Source: Hypericum androsaemum
Lineage: Eukaryota > Streptophyta > Magnoliopsida > Malpighiales > Hypericaceae
Direction of reading: 5' to 3'
DNA: 64,000 nt
Assembly (NCBI GenBank): GCA_963995505.1
Contig: OZ023183.1
Coordinates: 12,954,671 to 13,018,670, forward strand
In this document: positions 24,694-35,635 of the stretch, in pieces
How positions within the stretch are numbered: the first letter of the stretch is position 1
How the letters are laid out: every line of letters starts with the position of its first letter
Translations under genes and position numbers: made by a program
The notes under the pieces: generated by a model
The model's database searches: none
Seen by the model: only the letters and a program-made list of their open reading frames with translations
What the model was told of the DNA's origin: nothing

Positions 24694-25665
24694 TGTTGGA
24701 AATTGACAAATAAAGTTAGTAATATATCAAACTTTATGAAATTTTAACAAATGGTTCCATTAGATAAAATTCAAATTAAGTTGCAATTTTGGATTCTACG
24801 TTTTGCGCACGTAATTCTATTATATTTATTTTCTCAAATCCAATTCCGGATGAATGAGAAATTAATGCCTAAAGTTGTAACTTAAGGTTGGAATTCCAAT
24901 GTGGGAGGGGACACCAATCCCACATTGGTTGTGGGAGCAAAAGAAACTCACTTTATAAGGAGGTGTCCTTTTGGTAGCTAGGAATGAGTGGACCACCTGA
25001 AAAGGCAACTCGGACATGATGCGAGGATGGTGCAATGTATTGGGCACTTTGAGGTGCAATGTGCGATTTGAGGCGCACTTTACACTTCGCACGTACGCAT
25101 CATCGTGAGGAGCTGGAGGAGCCTTAAGATTTTTGCCCGATTCTGGAAAGCTACGGGCTAGTTGCTAGGGTGCCGAAGGGGTGCCTCACGAAGGAGTGCC
25201 TAGTTGAAAGGGTGCTTGTCCAAAATGCCCACCGAAGAGTCACGAGCAAATTGCCTGGCCGAAGGAGTATTTGGAGGGCTGGTGAGGCCACATTCGTACC
25301 CCTCGAAAGTGCAGAATGCCACACTCGTGCCCCCTCAGAAGTGCTTACTTCCAACTCTCCATAGCCTATAAATAGGTCTGCCTCCTCACATCCAAATGAT
25401 CCCAACAACTCATTGCATAATTTTTTTTAGTAATAGTTATTCTCTTCTCTCTCTCTCTCTCTTAAGAAAGTTTCGAGTATCTAAAGGTTCACCGAGGCTT
25501 TAAGAGTCGTGCTATAAATTTGAAGTAAGAAAGTCGTTATATCTTGGGGTTGATTGCTATAGCCCGTAAGCACTTAATACGGGACAATCTCGTCTTACAG
25601 AGAAAGAGTTAAACTCTTGCACGACTTTAGATCCTAATCAAGTAAACCATCCTCCAGAAACAACA
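24694..25665 (+). repeat. 5' LTR of Copia element 2
   Basis: This 972-bp repeat runs from TGTTGGAAATTGAC to CAGAAACAACA. A TATA box (TATAAATA, 25367-25374) and a CT microsatellite (about 25440-25462) lie in the region expected for transcription start. The sequence after the LTR (25669-25679, GTAAGACAAGA) is complementary at 10 of 11 positions to 25588-25598 inside it. Confidence 0.92.
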
Positions 25666-25694
25666 ATCGTAAGACAAGAGTTTGCGTACTTAAA

Positions 25695-28600
25695 GATGAC
25701 ATCATCAAGATCTGCTCAGGCATCAGTCCCGACGGTCCCATGAACTATCCACGCCGAAAAGCCGCCAAAGTTCAATGGCAGTAAGTTCAAGAGGTGACAA
25801 CAAAAGATGTTGTTCTACCTGACAAAGCTCAACCTGGTTCGGTTCTTGAAGGAAGAAGCACCGAAGGTGGTAGAGAATGAGGCTGATCAACAAAAGATCA
25901 ATGCTCTGGATGCTTGGAATCATAGCGACTTCCTATGTCGTAACTACATCTTGAATGGATTGGACGACACCCTCTACAATGTCTATGCAGTAACTACGAC
26001 TGCAAACAAGTTGTGGGATTCCCTGGAGAAGAAGTACATGATGAAAGATGCCGGGATGAAGAAATTCATCATCGGAAGATTCCTCGACTTCAAGATGGTA
26101 GACTCCAAAAAGGTCATAGACCAAGTGCAAGAGTTGCAACTGATTCTGCATGAGATTCATATCGAAGGAATACAACTGAGTGGGTCTTTCTAAGTGGCGG
26201 CACTGATTCAAAAGCTACCACCCCTATCGAAGGAATTCAAGAACTACCTCAAGCATAAGAGGAAGGATATAGGGCTTGAGGACCTGATCGTGAGACTTAG
26301 GATCGAGGAAGACAATCGAAAGTCCGAAGTCAGCAGGACCAACTCTGAGGCCAAGGTACATCTCGCTGAAGGAGGTACCGGGAAGAAGAGGAAGAAGTCT
26401 AGAAACAAGCAGGAGAAGCAAGAGCCAAACCAGAAGATGACCAAAAAAATCAAGGGCAACTACTTCAACTATGAAAAGCTCGATCATATGGCAAAGGATT
26501 GTCGTCTACCAAAGAAGGACAATCGTGAGAAAGCCAATTTGGCCGAAGATCTGTCTGAGTTAGATCTATCCGCCGTGGTATTTGAAGCAAATTTGGTGGA
26601 TAACCCAAGAGAGTGGTTCATCGACACAGGAGTAACCCGCCACATCTGCTCAGACAAGGAGATATTCTTGACCTATATTCTAATCACCAAATGGAAGTTA
26701 TTTATAGGTAACTTCAAAACTTTCAAAGTAGTCAGATTAGGTAAGGTGGTCGTGAAGCTGACCTCAGGCAAAGAGCTGACCCTCAAGGATGTGCTGCATG
26801 TCCCAGACATCCGTAAGAATCTGGTATCTGGCTCCCTGTTAAGCAAAGTTGGGCTGAAGCTAGTTTTTGAGGCTGATAAGTTTGTACTAACCAAAGCTGA
26901 AAAATTTATAGGAAAGGGTTACCTAGATAAGGGGCTCTTCAAGTTGAATGTAATAACTATATAACGTGCCTTTAAGGGCCTATATAAAGTTATTCATTCT
27001 TCTTACTTGGCTGAGTGTTCTAACTTATGTCATGATAGATTAGGACACATAAATTTAAGCTCACTAAAAAAGTTGGTAAGTTTAAATTTATTGCATAAAC
27101 TAGAGTTTAACCCAAACGATAAATGTGAAGTATGTGTTGAGAAAAAAATGGCCAAAGCACCTTTTCATCCAGTGGAAAGAAGTACAATACCTTTAGAGTT
27201 AATTCATACCGATGTATGCGATATGAAATACGTGCAAACTAGAGGTGGAAAAAAGTATTTCATCACATTTATTGATGAATGCACAAGATACTGCTACGTT
27301 TATCTCTTGAAAGGAAAGGACGAAGCTTTTGAAGCTTTCAAAAGTTATAAGAATGAGGTTGAAAATCAACTTAGCAATACAATTAAAATGATTCGAAGTG
27401 ATAGAGGGGGGAGAATATATAGCTTCTTTAGAGGAATTCTGCTAATAAAATGGTATTATTCATCAGACAACTGCTATATACTCACCTCAATCAAATGGCG
27501 TAGCTGAATGGAAGAATCAAACTCTCAAGGAGTTGATGAATGCTATGTTGATTAGTTCGAGCTTATCCCAGAACATGTGGATGAAAGCTGTGCTCTTAGC
27601 TAACCATATTCTAAATAAATGGCCACACAAGAAAAGGGACAAAACCGCATATGAACTATAGAAAGGGAGAAAGCCTTCATACTGTTACCTTAAAGTGTGG
27701 GGGTGCCTAGTTGAGGTAGAAGTACCTAAGCCTAAACAGGTGAGAATATGACCTAAAATTATTGATTACATCTTTTTCGGATATGCTTACAAAAGTAGTG
27801 CATATCAATTTTTGGTGCACAAATATGAAAACCCTGAAGTAAATGAGGGAATGGTTATAAAATCAAAGTATGCGGTATTCTTTGAGAATATTTTTTCTGA
27901 TAAGGAAAGAAAAGAAGTAAGTTCTAATAAGAGGACTTATGAGGCTGTACAAGGTTCTAATCAATATGCTGAGGAACCTAGACGTGGTAAGAGAACCAAG
28001 ATAACCAAGTAATTTGGTCCAGATTTTCTGACATAGGTGTTAGAAAATAAACCCAGGACAATTCAAGAGGCATTGTCTAGTCCAAATGCTCCTCTCTGGA
28101 AAGAAGCAATCAACAGTGAGATAGAATCCATCATGCAAAACCACACGTGAGAAATCATAGATCTCCCACCAAGTTGCAAGTGGATTCTTAAAAGGAAATA
28201 CAAAGCTGATGGATCAATCGATAAGTATAAAGCTCAGTTGGTAGCTAGAGAATTCAAACAGAATGAAGGATATGATTACTTTGACACGTATTCGCCGGTC
28301 ACAAGAATCACATCTATTAGAGTGCTCATAGCTGTTGCAGCACTCTATAACCTCGAGATACATCAGTTGAATGTAAAAATAACTTTCCTAAATAGAGAAC
28401 TGGAAGAGGAGATATATATTGGAACAACCTGAAGGGTTTGTTACCCCCGGACAAGAGCATAAAGTATGCAAACTGGTCAAGTCATTGTACGGGCTGAAAT
28501 AGGTGCCGAAATAATGGCATGAGAAAATTGACAGAACAATGATGTCAAATAGTTTTAAGATGAATGAGTGTGATAAAAGTATATACATTAAAGGCACACC

Positions 28601-29577
28601 TGATGTTTGCATGATTGTACATCTGTATGTAGACAACATGCTAATCATGGGAAGCAGTAATGATCTTATTGTGAAAACTAAGAATATGTTAGGGAATAGC
28701 TTTGACTTGAAAAATATGGGTCTAACTGATGTCATACTAGGGATCAAAATCTCTAAGACGACAGAAGGAATTGTCTTGTCAAAGTCTCATTATGTTAAGA
28801 ATGTACTAAAAAAAATTCAAAGTTTTTGACAAACCTCTGGCTAAGACTCCGATAGACTTGAATCTACATTTAGCTAAAAATAGAGGGGACCCAGTATCTC
28901 AACTGAAATATGCAAGTATCATCGGGAGCCTAATGTACTTGACAAATTGTACACGCTCTGATATTGCATATTCAGTTAGCAAGCTTAGTAGATTCACAAG
29001 CAATCCAGGAAATGATCACTTGGTAGCTCTGGAAAGGGTTCTAAAGTACCTAAAATATACATTGAACCATGTCATACTTTATACTAGATATCCAGCTGTA
29101 TTGGAAAGATACAGTGATGCGGATTGGATATCGGACACTAAAGACTCCAAATCTACTAGTGGTTACGTGTTCACCATAAGTGGAGGAGCTGTGTCCTAGA
29201 AATCCTCTAAACAAACGTGCATAGCTCGATCCACTATGTAGTCAGAGTTTATAGCACTAGATAAAGCTGGGGAAGAAGCTGAATGGCTCAGAAACTTCTT
29301 AGAGGATATTTCTTATTGGAACAAACCTGTGCCTCCTATATTGATACATTGTAATAGCATGTCAGCAATCGAGAGAGCACAGAGTACTATGTATAATGGC
29401 AAGTCTCGACATATCCGTAGGAGATATAAAACCGTTAGATAATTGATCTCTGGTGGTATAATTACTATTAATTATGTGAAGTCCAAAGACAACATAGCTG
29501 ATCCTTTGTTGAAAGAAATCAACAGAGATCAATTGTATAATGCAGTAAGAGGAATGGGGTTAAAACCCACACATTAA
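25695..29577 (+). pseudogene. Copia Gag-Pol of element 2, multiply broken
   Basis: Gag (25695-26520) starts from an ATG whose frame stops after 15 codons. It continues in pieces (MLFYLTKLN ..., stop at 26191) and has a damaged zinc knuckle. A protease-like block ([14 protein letters not shown]) shows DTGV in place of DTGA. Integrase (27007-27507) carries LIHTDVCDMKY and FIDECTRYCYVY and then shifts frame near 27410. Reverse transcriptase pieces occupy 28060-28830, and the active site reads YVDN (28626-28637), so the second catalytic Asp is lost. RNase H fragments (SDADWIS) follow to about 29577. Nearly every domain has at least one stop or frameshift, much more decay than in element 1. Confidence 0.88.
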
Positions 29578-30121
29578 AAATGTTCATAGCGGTAACTCAA
29601 TCATGATGAGTGGAGATCCCACAAACTTGGTTCAATGAGATAACTAAGTTATGGATGGGTGAGATGATTACTTGGAATCCATCCCATTCTCAAAAGCTAC
29701 CCAAGTACTAACATGCAGAGGTGTGGTTAGGTTAAGCATCTACGCTTTCAATGATTCCTATACCAAGATAAAGGTAGAGTATGGCAGGATACTCTTAATA
29801 GGAGACCACCTATATAAGTGTGAAGTGAGGCCGCTTTAAATGGAAAAAAGCTTATGAATCCAAGATAAGGTCTATGGCCGAAACGGACACAACGTGAGAA
29901 CTAAGGATATTAGAGATATTATTGTGTAAATATTATTATCATAGTTTACATCAAAAGCTGACCAGTTCAAGATATCACAATTATTATGCAGCAAGTAAAT
30001 CCGATAGTATCTTACTAGAGAAGTTTCAAAGTCATAAGCTACCTATCTCGATGCAATAATAATTCTTCAGAACTTTTCTTAAAAGTGTCAGCATGCATTA
30101 ATCATCATTCATGTGGGGGAT

Positions 30122-31076
30122 TATTAGAAATTGGTAAATAAAGTTAGTAATAGATCAAAATTTATGCAATTTTAACAAATGGTTCTATTCAATAAAATTC
30201 AAATTAAGTTATAATTTTGGAATCTACATTTCGTGTACGTAATTCTAGTATATTTATTTTCTCAAATCTAATTTTGGATGAATGAAAAATTAATGTCTAA
30301 AGTTGTAACTTAAGATTGGAATTCCAAGGTGGGAGGGGACACCAATCCCACATTGGTTATGGGAGCAAAGAAAACTCACTTTATAAGGAGGTGTTCTTTT
30401 GGTAGCTAGGAATGAGTGGACCACCTGGAAAAGTAACTCGGACATGATGCGAGAATGGTGCAAAGTACCATCCGAGTGTGCACGCGCACGTGTGTGTGCG
30501 CATGGCGCAATGGGCGCTTTGATGTGCACTTTGTACTTTGCACGTGTTCATCGTCTGAAGGAGCCTTAAAATTTTTGCCCAATTCCGGAAAGCTACAGAC
30601 TGGTTGCTAGGCTGCCGAAGGGGTGCCTCACGAAGGAGTTCCTAGCGGAAAGGGTGCTTGTCCAGAATGCCCACCGAAGAGTCATGAACAAATTGACTGG
30701 TCGAAGGGGTGTCTGGAGGGCTGGGCAGGCCACATTTGTGCCCCCCTTGGAAGTGCCTGCTTCCAACATTCCATAGCCTATAAATAGGCCTGCCCCCTCA
30801 CTTCCAAATCATCCCAACAACTCATTGCATAATATTTCTTTAGCAATAGGTTTTCTCTTCTCTCTCTCTCAAGAAAGTTCTGAGTAACCAAAGGTTCGCC
30901 GAGGCTTCAAGAGTCGTTGTGCTACGAACTTGAAGTAAGAAAGTCGTTGTATCTTAGGGACGATTGCCATAGCCCGTAAGCACTTAATACATGGCAATCT
31001 CGTCTTACGGAGAAAGAGTTAAACTCTTGCCTCGACTTTAGATCCTAATTAAGTATACCATCCTCCGAAAATAACA
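30122..31076 (+). repeat. 3' LTR of Copia element 2
   Basis: This 955-bp partner of 24694-25665 begins TATTAGAAATTGG (TG mutated to TA) and ends CCGAAAATAACA. It differs from the 5' copy by many substitutions and a small insertion (a CGCACGTGTGTG stretch near 30483-30500), which supports an old insertion. Confidence 0.92.
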
Positions 31077-31218
31077 GAAAGTAAAGAGAAAGCCCTAACA
31101 TGGATGAAGATTGAAGAAAAAAGGCTCCTACAAGGGAGAGAGAAAGCTCCTATGAAGGAGAGAAAAAACCGATGGGTTCCAATTCAGTTATACATTACCT
31201 TTCCAATGTTGAGTCATT

Positions 31219-32048
31219 GAGCTTACTTAACTTGTCAGTTTCACAATTCGCACAACCAGCCAACAACGTTCAACGGCAAAATTTTATATTTATTTAAAGA
31301 GAGTTTATGATTAAAATTCATGAATATAAAAATATATTTTTTTCAAAATATGGTTCGACGACAAACTCTAGAGTTTCAAAAAAATTCCCTTTCGTACAAC
31401 TAAAAAAGTTCTCTTTATGAAGAAACCAAAGAAATAAATACCCGAAGCCTATGGAATTAATTAGTTGCATTAGAGAAACTAAACCAGCTCGGAATTCTTG
31501 ATATATATTTTGGAAATTAATTAAGTTTAATCATTTTAGGTTATGTTTAGATAGGTGAAGTATTTTTTCATTAAGAAGTTTTTGTTTCGTTGATTCTGCG
31601 CTGTTATTTGATTAAATCCTAAAAGTTTATTCGAATCTTATTTTTAAATTGTATGGAATTTATTAAAGCTATTAGAAAATTATTTTAATACAGACGAAAG
31701 TTGCCGATGAATTTTACAAGCTACCAAATAAGAGATATAATTCACTAATAAGTTCCATAGTAACTTATTTGGAAATTTATTTACACAACTGATAAAATTT
31801 CCCGGTTGAAATTTGTAAATCGGACGATCCCAAAATAATCTAATCACGGTTATTAGTTTCAGAATGCATGTCCCATTCAGATGCTATTACAACTTTAAGT
31901 AAAAAAACAAAAGATGCTATTACTACTAGTTGTTTAGGAATATTCTATTCTAATATTCACGCGTAATCTCTGTATGTGGTGGATTTTCCATTAAATTATA
32001 CTTTTCTTTGTCCCCTTTTCAAGTGACTAATACACTACCTTAAAGATT
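31219..32048. other. Intergenic, AT-rich
   Basis: No gene, RNA or bounded repeat seen. Confidence 0.35.
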
Positions 32049-32224
32049 TGTTAGAATTTTCATATCTAACCCAAAACCTTAAAATACTAAATATGTTAAA
32101 TTTTCATATTAAACCAAAAATCTTTAGACAATGAAATGTAAAATTTTTACACCAATAAATAAATTGATCACTACTGTACTAAACAATACTACTGTACTAA
32201 ACAATGTAAGATTCTCAAATAACT
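32049..32224 (-). repeat. Degenerate TRIM LTR relic
   Basis: The plus-strand reading TGTTAGAATTTTCATATCTAACCCAAAACC... matches the start of the TRIM LTRs at 38.6 and 20.06 kb. The rest is diverged and contains a second partial copy (TTTCATATTAAACC near 32102) and a short internal duplication (ACTACTGTACTAAACAAT, twice near 32171-32205). Confidence 0.45.
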
Positions 32225-32862
32225 TCATCTGTCTTTAATAGTTAATGGTTGCGAGTACCATATTAAATGGGAACTTACCATGCGCTAATATAGTAAAATT
32301 TCCTTCTCAGAGTTTGTTATTTTTTAGTTTGAACCATTATTACTCGAAATCCAAATTATAATTTATTTTTGTATATATTCATTGATAATATAACAATAAG
32401 TTATGCATCCAATAGATAACAATTATAGTATCCCCTTAAACCCTATAAAAACGTAAACACTATTTAATTATCTTAATTATAACTTTGACAAAAGAAAATA
32501 AATCTTTGATATTTAATCGAGCATTATCAAATACTATTTACAAACCACCTCCAAATAATATATTTTTGGGAAAATTATTCTCAAGTCCCTCGGATTTGCT
32601 TAAATATACTCAAAAGTTTTCCTGTTTGCAAAATACACGCCGACGTCCCTTTATTTTACTTTTATTATACTTTCGGGTCCCTAAATGCATTTTTTTTCTT
32701 ATTGAAATGACAAAAATACCCTTAGAACAAAAAAAAAATACTGACATCATTTCTTCTTCTCCGATGAATCTGGCAAATTAACCACAATCGACGACAATAT
32801 TTTATTGACGACATAAAGTTCAGCCGACGATGGTGGTTTAGTCCCGAGATCGAAGTAATCTG

Positions 32863-33477
32863 TAATATTTTAAAAATTATGGTCTGGCCAGTGGTCCGAT
32901 TGGTCAGACCACTATCCTGAACCAAATTTGGGTTGATTTTTCCCTAAAATCCAGAATGCCGTTCGACCGGCTAAAATCCAGTCGAACCACCCGGTCAAGT
33001 ACTTCCGGGTGACCTGGTTCACCCGGATCAGAAAAATTAGTATTTATTTTTTTCATTTTATCTGATTTAATTTAGAAACAAAACTTCAATTTCCACATTC
33101 GGAGAGTGTACATCACTTTTTGATCACAAAAAACTTAATTTTTTTAACAATTCTTGATAATATTTCAACTAAGTCAAACAAATTGGACTAATATGTCGAA
33201 CTTGAAAACTTGTATAATCATCTTCTTGTTCTTTTAGACTTGTTCAATTCATGTTTGAAGACTTTGTTTGGATAAATTGTATAACCAAGTTGCTAAATAT
33301 TTGAACTTATTTAATATTTTATCATTTTTATGTTAAATTAATTTTATTAAATATTATTTAATTATATTAATATAAAATAGAAGTACCAGTTCGACCGGCG
33401 GCCCGACCGGTCAAACTGGGTGAACCATAAATTTTAAGAATTCTGGGTCGCCTTCTGGGTCGGTTTTAAAAACATTG
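32863..33477. mobile_element. hAT-type MITE inserted in the Pack-MULE
   Basis: This 615-bp insert is flanked by an exact 8-bp duplication GTAATCTG (32855-32862 and 33478-33485), the hAT length. The ends are inverted relatives (TAATATTTTAAAAATTATGG, and CAATGTTTTTAAAACCGACC read from the right). Internal GC-rich blocks with CCGGTC/GACCGG motifs flank an AT-rich centre. It has no ORF, and a related MITE lies at 37553-37996. Confidence 0.78.
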
Positions 33478-33699
33478 GTAATCTGAATTGCTACAAATTG
33501 ATGACATAAGAGGAACCGGGTCGATGACGGAGCAGAAAGGGCCAACCCCTCCCAGTCACGAACCTAAGCGACGCCGGCTCCCCGATGCTGCAAATCTGAC
33601 GCTGGCCTCCCATCTACAACAACGACGCCTTGCCTTCGAGTTCTATGAAGGAGAGGTGGGCACAAGAAGCTTCGCCGTCCCCGGATGAGATTCAGCATC

Positions 33700-34020
33700 C
33701 CGAGGCACTTGTCCCTCTCAATAGTAAGGGTGAGGCGGTCCAACAGGTGCAGCGACAGGTCCCTCCCTGGAATGACTTCTCTACCGCCGTCGTCATCTTC
33801 CTCGGCGACTACTGTAATTGCGGCCCGAACACAGGACGAGTCCTCGACTTCCTCGCGGAGCTGCGCGGCACCCTGGGCAGCGCCACGTGTTCCTCTCGGG
33901 GAACCACGATCTCACCTTTGCGACCTTTCTAGGGCTCCTCGACAACGATGCGGCATCGTTCCGGGAAGGGTGGAAGGAGTACAAAGTGAACGAGGAGCGG
34001 GAGGGGTGGCATCGAGGGGG
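33700..34020 (+). pseudogene. Captured RLPH2-like Ser/Thr/Tyr phosphatase fragment
   Basis: One frame reads [19 protein letters not shown] and [10 protein letters not shown] (33780-33870). A shifted frame continues with [19 protein letters not shown] and [15 protein letters not shown] (33878-34015). In this order they match the metallophosphatase core of plant Rhizobiales-like phosphatase 2 (GDxxDRG then GNHD). The first motif is mutated (GDYCNCG for GDYCDRG), there is a frameshift near 33870, and the rest of the enzyme is absent. It is therefore a gene fragment carried by the Pack-MULE, not a gene. The higher GC content compared with its surroundings fits a captured exon. Confidence 0.8.
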
Positions 34021-34318
34021 AAGGGTACGAGCGGAGCCGAGACGAAGGAGATCGTGAGGGCCCCAGAATGAAATTACAGATTTTGATTTGATTTCTGGAA
34101 AGTGGAAGAAGAAGGGATGATGTCAACATTAAAAAAAAAGGTATTTTGGTCATTTCATTGACAAAAATGAAAAAAAGAGCTGCTAACATGTTCCAGGAAC
34201 CCGAAAGTATAATAAAAGTAAACTAAAGGGACGTCAGCGTGTATTTTGCAAACAGGAAAATTTTTGAGTATATTTAAGCAAACTCGAGAGACTTGAGAGT
34301 AATTTTTCTTATATTTTT

Positions 34319-34760
34319 TACGTTCCTAAGTTCCAATTAGTACACTAAATTTCGTTGGTAGAAATAGTTATTGCTTGCGATCCCTAGAATTTGACAAAAA
34401 GTAGCTAGTACGAGTCTAATCTAGGTCTCTCACAAAAAAAAATATTGTTGGTCCTTATTTCACATTACCTCATCAAACTTAATTTGAACGGCATGATAAA
34501 GAGAGATTGTGGCAATTTAGGTATTAATAAAGTAGTTAAGGGTAAAATTAGAAAACTAATAAAAATAAAAGGGGAGATAGAAATTAGCTGGCACACTTTT
34601 TTATGGAAAAACTAAAAAGGTAAAAAAAATTTAAACTAATTTCACGTGAAAAGAGGAAGGGACACTTTCTCTCTTTTTAAATTATTGTGAACTTCAAAAA
34701 TCCTACCAACTACCAGATTTTTTTAATAAACTCAAAGAACCAAAGAATAAAAATTTAATA
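34319..34760. other. Spacer between Pack-MULE and minisatellite
   Basis: AT-rich, no features seen. Confidence 0.35.
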
Positions 34761-35422
34761 GAAAATCAATATCACTAAATTCGAAAACCAATATTACTAC
34801 GTTCAGAAACCAATATCACTGCGTTCGGAAACCAATATCACTGCTTTCAAAAACCAATATCACTACATTCGCAAACCAATATCACTACCTTCAGAAACCA
34901 ATATCACTACGTTCGAAACCAATATCACTACGTTCGAAAAACCAATATCACTACGTTCGGAAACCAATATCACGATTTTTGGAAACCAATATTACCACAT
35001 TCGAAAATCAATATCAACACATTCGAAAATCAATATCTCACCACGTTCGAAAACCAATATTACTACGTTCGAAAACCAATATCATTATAGACTAGAACCA
35101 ATAGTATTACTTACTCAAACCAATATCATTACAGACTCAAACCAATATCAGTACATACTCAAACCAATATCATTACAGACTAAAACTAATATCATTAAAG
35201 ACTAAAACCAATATCAATACATACTCAAATCAATATCAGTACAGACTAAAATTAATATCAATATAGACTTAAACCAATATCAATACATACTCGAACCAAT
35301 ATTATTACAGACTAAAACCAATATCATTACATACTCAAACCAAACAAAAGAGGTCATGAAAATCAATATCACTACTGTAGAAAACCAATATCACTACTGT
35401 AGAAAACCAATATCACTACTGT
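34761..35422. repeat. Minisatellite, about 30 units of 21-22 bp
   Basis: Every unit carries CAATATCA or a close variant. The left half uses AAACCAATATCACTACGTTCG, the middle uses AAACCAATATCATTACAGACT, and the last three units read AGAAAACCAATATCACTACTGT. The grouping of variants shows local spread of unit types. On the right it abuts the MKK6-like exon 2 fragment directly. It contains no ORF of note. Confidence 0.93.
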
Positions 35423-35424
35423 AT

Positions 35425-35635
35425 TCTCCTCAGGCCTTTCTGATTCAGGAGCAGATCCCCGTCGTGGAACGTGCCGCTCGCCGTCCTGGTAAATCCATTT
35501 CACTCTTTCATTTCATGAAACAAAAAATACAATCATTAATGGATCGGAAAGAGGAACTTACAAGAAGGAAAAGATATGGGTGTCTTGCACCGGAACGGTG
35601 AGCTTAAGCTGCTCCAATGGATTCTTCAACTTCAT
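35425..35635 (-). pseudogene. MKK6-like MAP kinase kinase, first two exons only
   Basis: On the minus strand, exon 1 (35562-35635) reads MKLKNPLEQLKL, TVPVQD and FSF, followed by a GTAAGT donor. After a 76-nt intron ending CAG, exon 2 (start 35485) completes the Leu and reads TASGTFHDGDLLLNQKGLR. This matches the N terminus of plant MKK6 kinases, just before the kinase domain. At about 35425 the similarity stops and the minisatellite begins, so the whole kinase domain is missing. Intact splice sites suggest it was copied from genomic DNA, not from mRNA. It may have been carried by a DNA transposon whose ends I could not find, or it is a truncated duplicate. Confidence 0.8.

Larger units (their letters stand above)
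24694..31076 (+). mobile_element. Ty1/Copia LTR retrotransposon 2, full length and heavily decayed
   Basis: The element is 6.4 kb, with LTRs at 24694-25665 and 30122-31076 and an exact 5-bp target duplication GAAAG (24689-24693 and 31077-31081). It has a polypurine tract (TGTGGGGGA) just before the 3' LTR. Domain order is Copia. Its proteins resemble those of element 1, but its LTRs are unrelated to element 1's and match the solo LTR at 62465-63298. It carries many stops and frameshifts and is non-functional. It sits inside the short LINE described at 23612-31203. Confidence 0.93.
23612..31203 (-). mobile_element. Short non-autonomous LINE, split by Copia element 2
   Basis: An exact 15-bp direct repeat (CAATGTTGAGTCATT) lies at 23597-23611 and 31204-31218. 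Read on the minus strand, the insert ends in an A-run just inside the left copy (TTCTCTAAAAAAAA), as expected for a LINE or LINE-mobilised insertion. Without the nested Copia element (24694-31076 plus one 5-bp duplication) it is only about 1.2 kb: a CT-rich leader near 31203, a GC-richer centre (24150-24690) and a T-rich 3' UTR (23612-24150). No reverse transcriptase is left. I read it as a LINE derivative that kept its ends and lost its ORFs. Confidence 0.75.
32568..34309 (+). mobile_element. Pack-MULE-type DNA transposon carrying a phosphatase gene fragment
   Basis: Terminal inverted repeats of about 170 bp (32568-32735 and 34140-34309; the ends read GGGAAAATTATTCTCAAG and, reverse-complemented, AGAAAAATTACTCTCAAG) are flanked by an exact 9-bp duplication TATATTTTT (32559-32567 and 34310-34318). 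Long inverted repeats and a 9-bp target duplication define Mutator-like elements. There is no transposase. The GC-rich interior holds a piece of a host gene (33700-34020) and a later MITE insertion (32863-33477). The AT-rich 9-mer could partly be chance, but the inverted repeats are unmistakable, and the same repeats occur at 42.8-43.7 kb. Confidence 0.85.
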
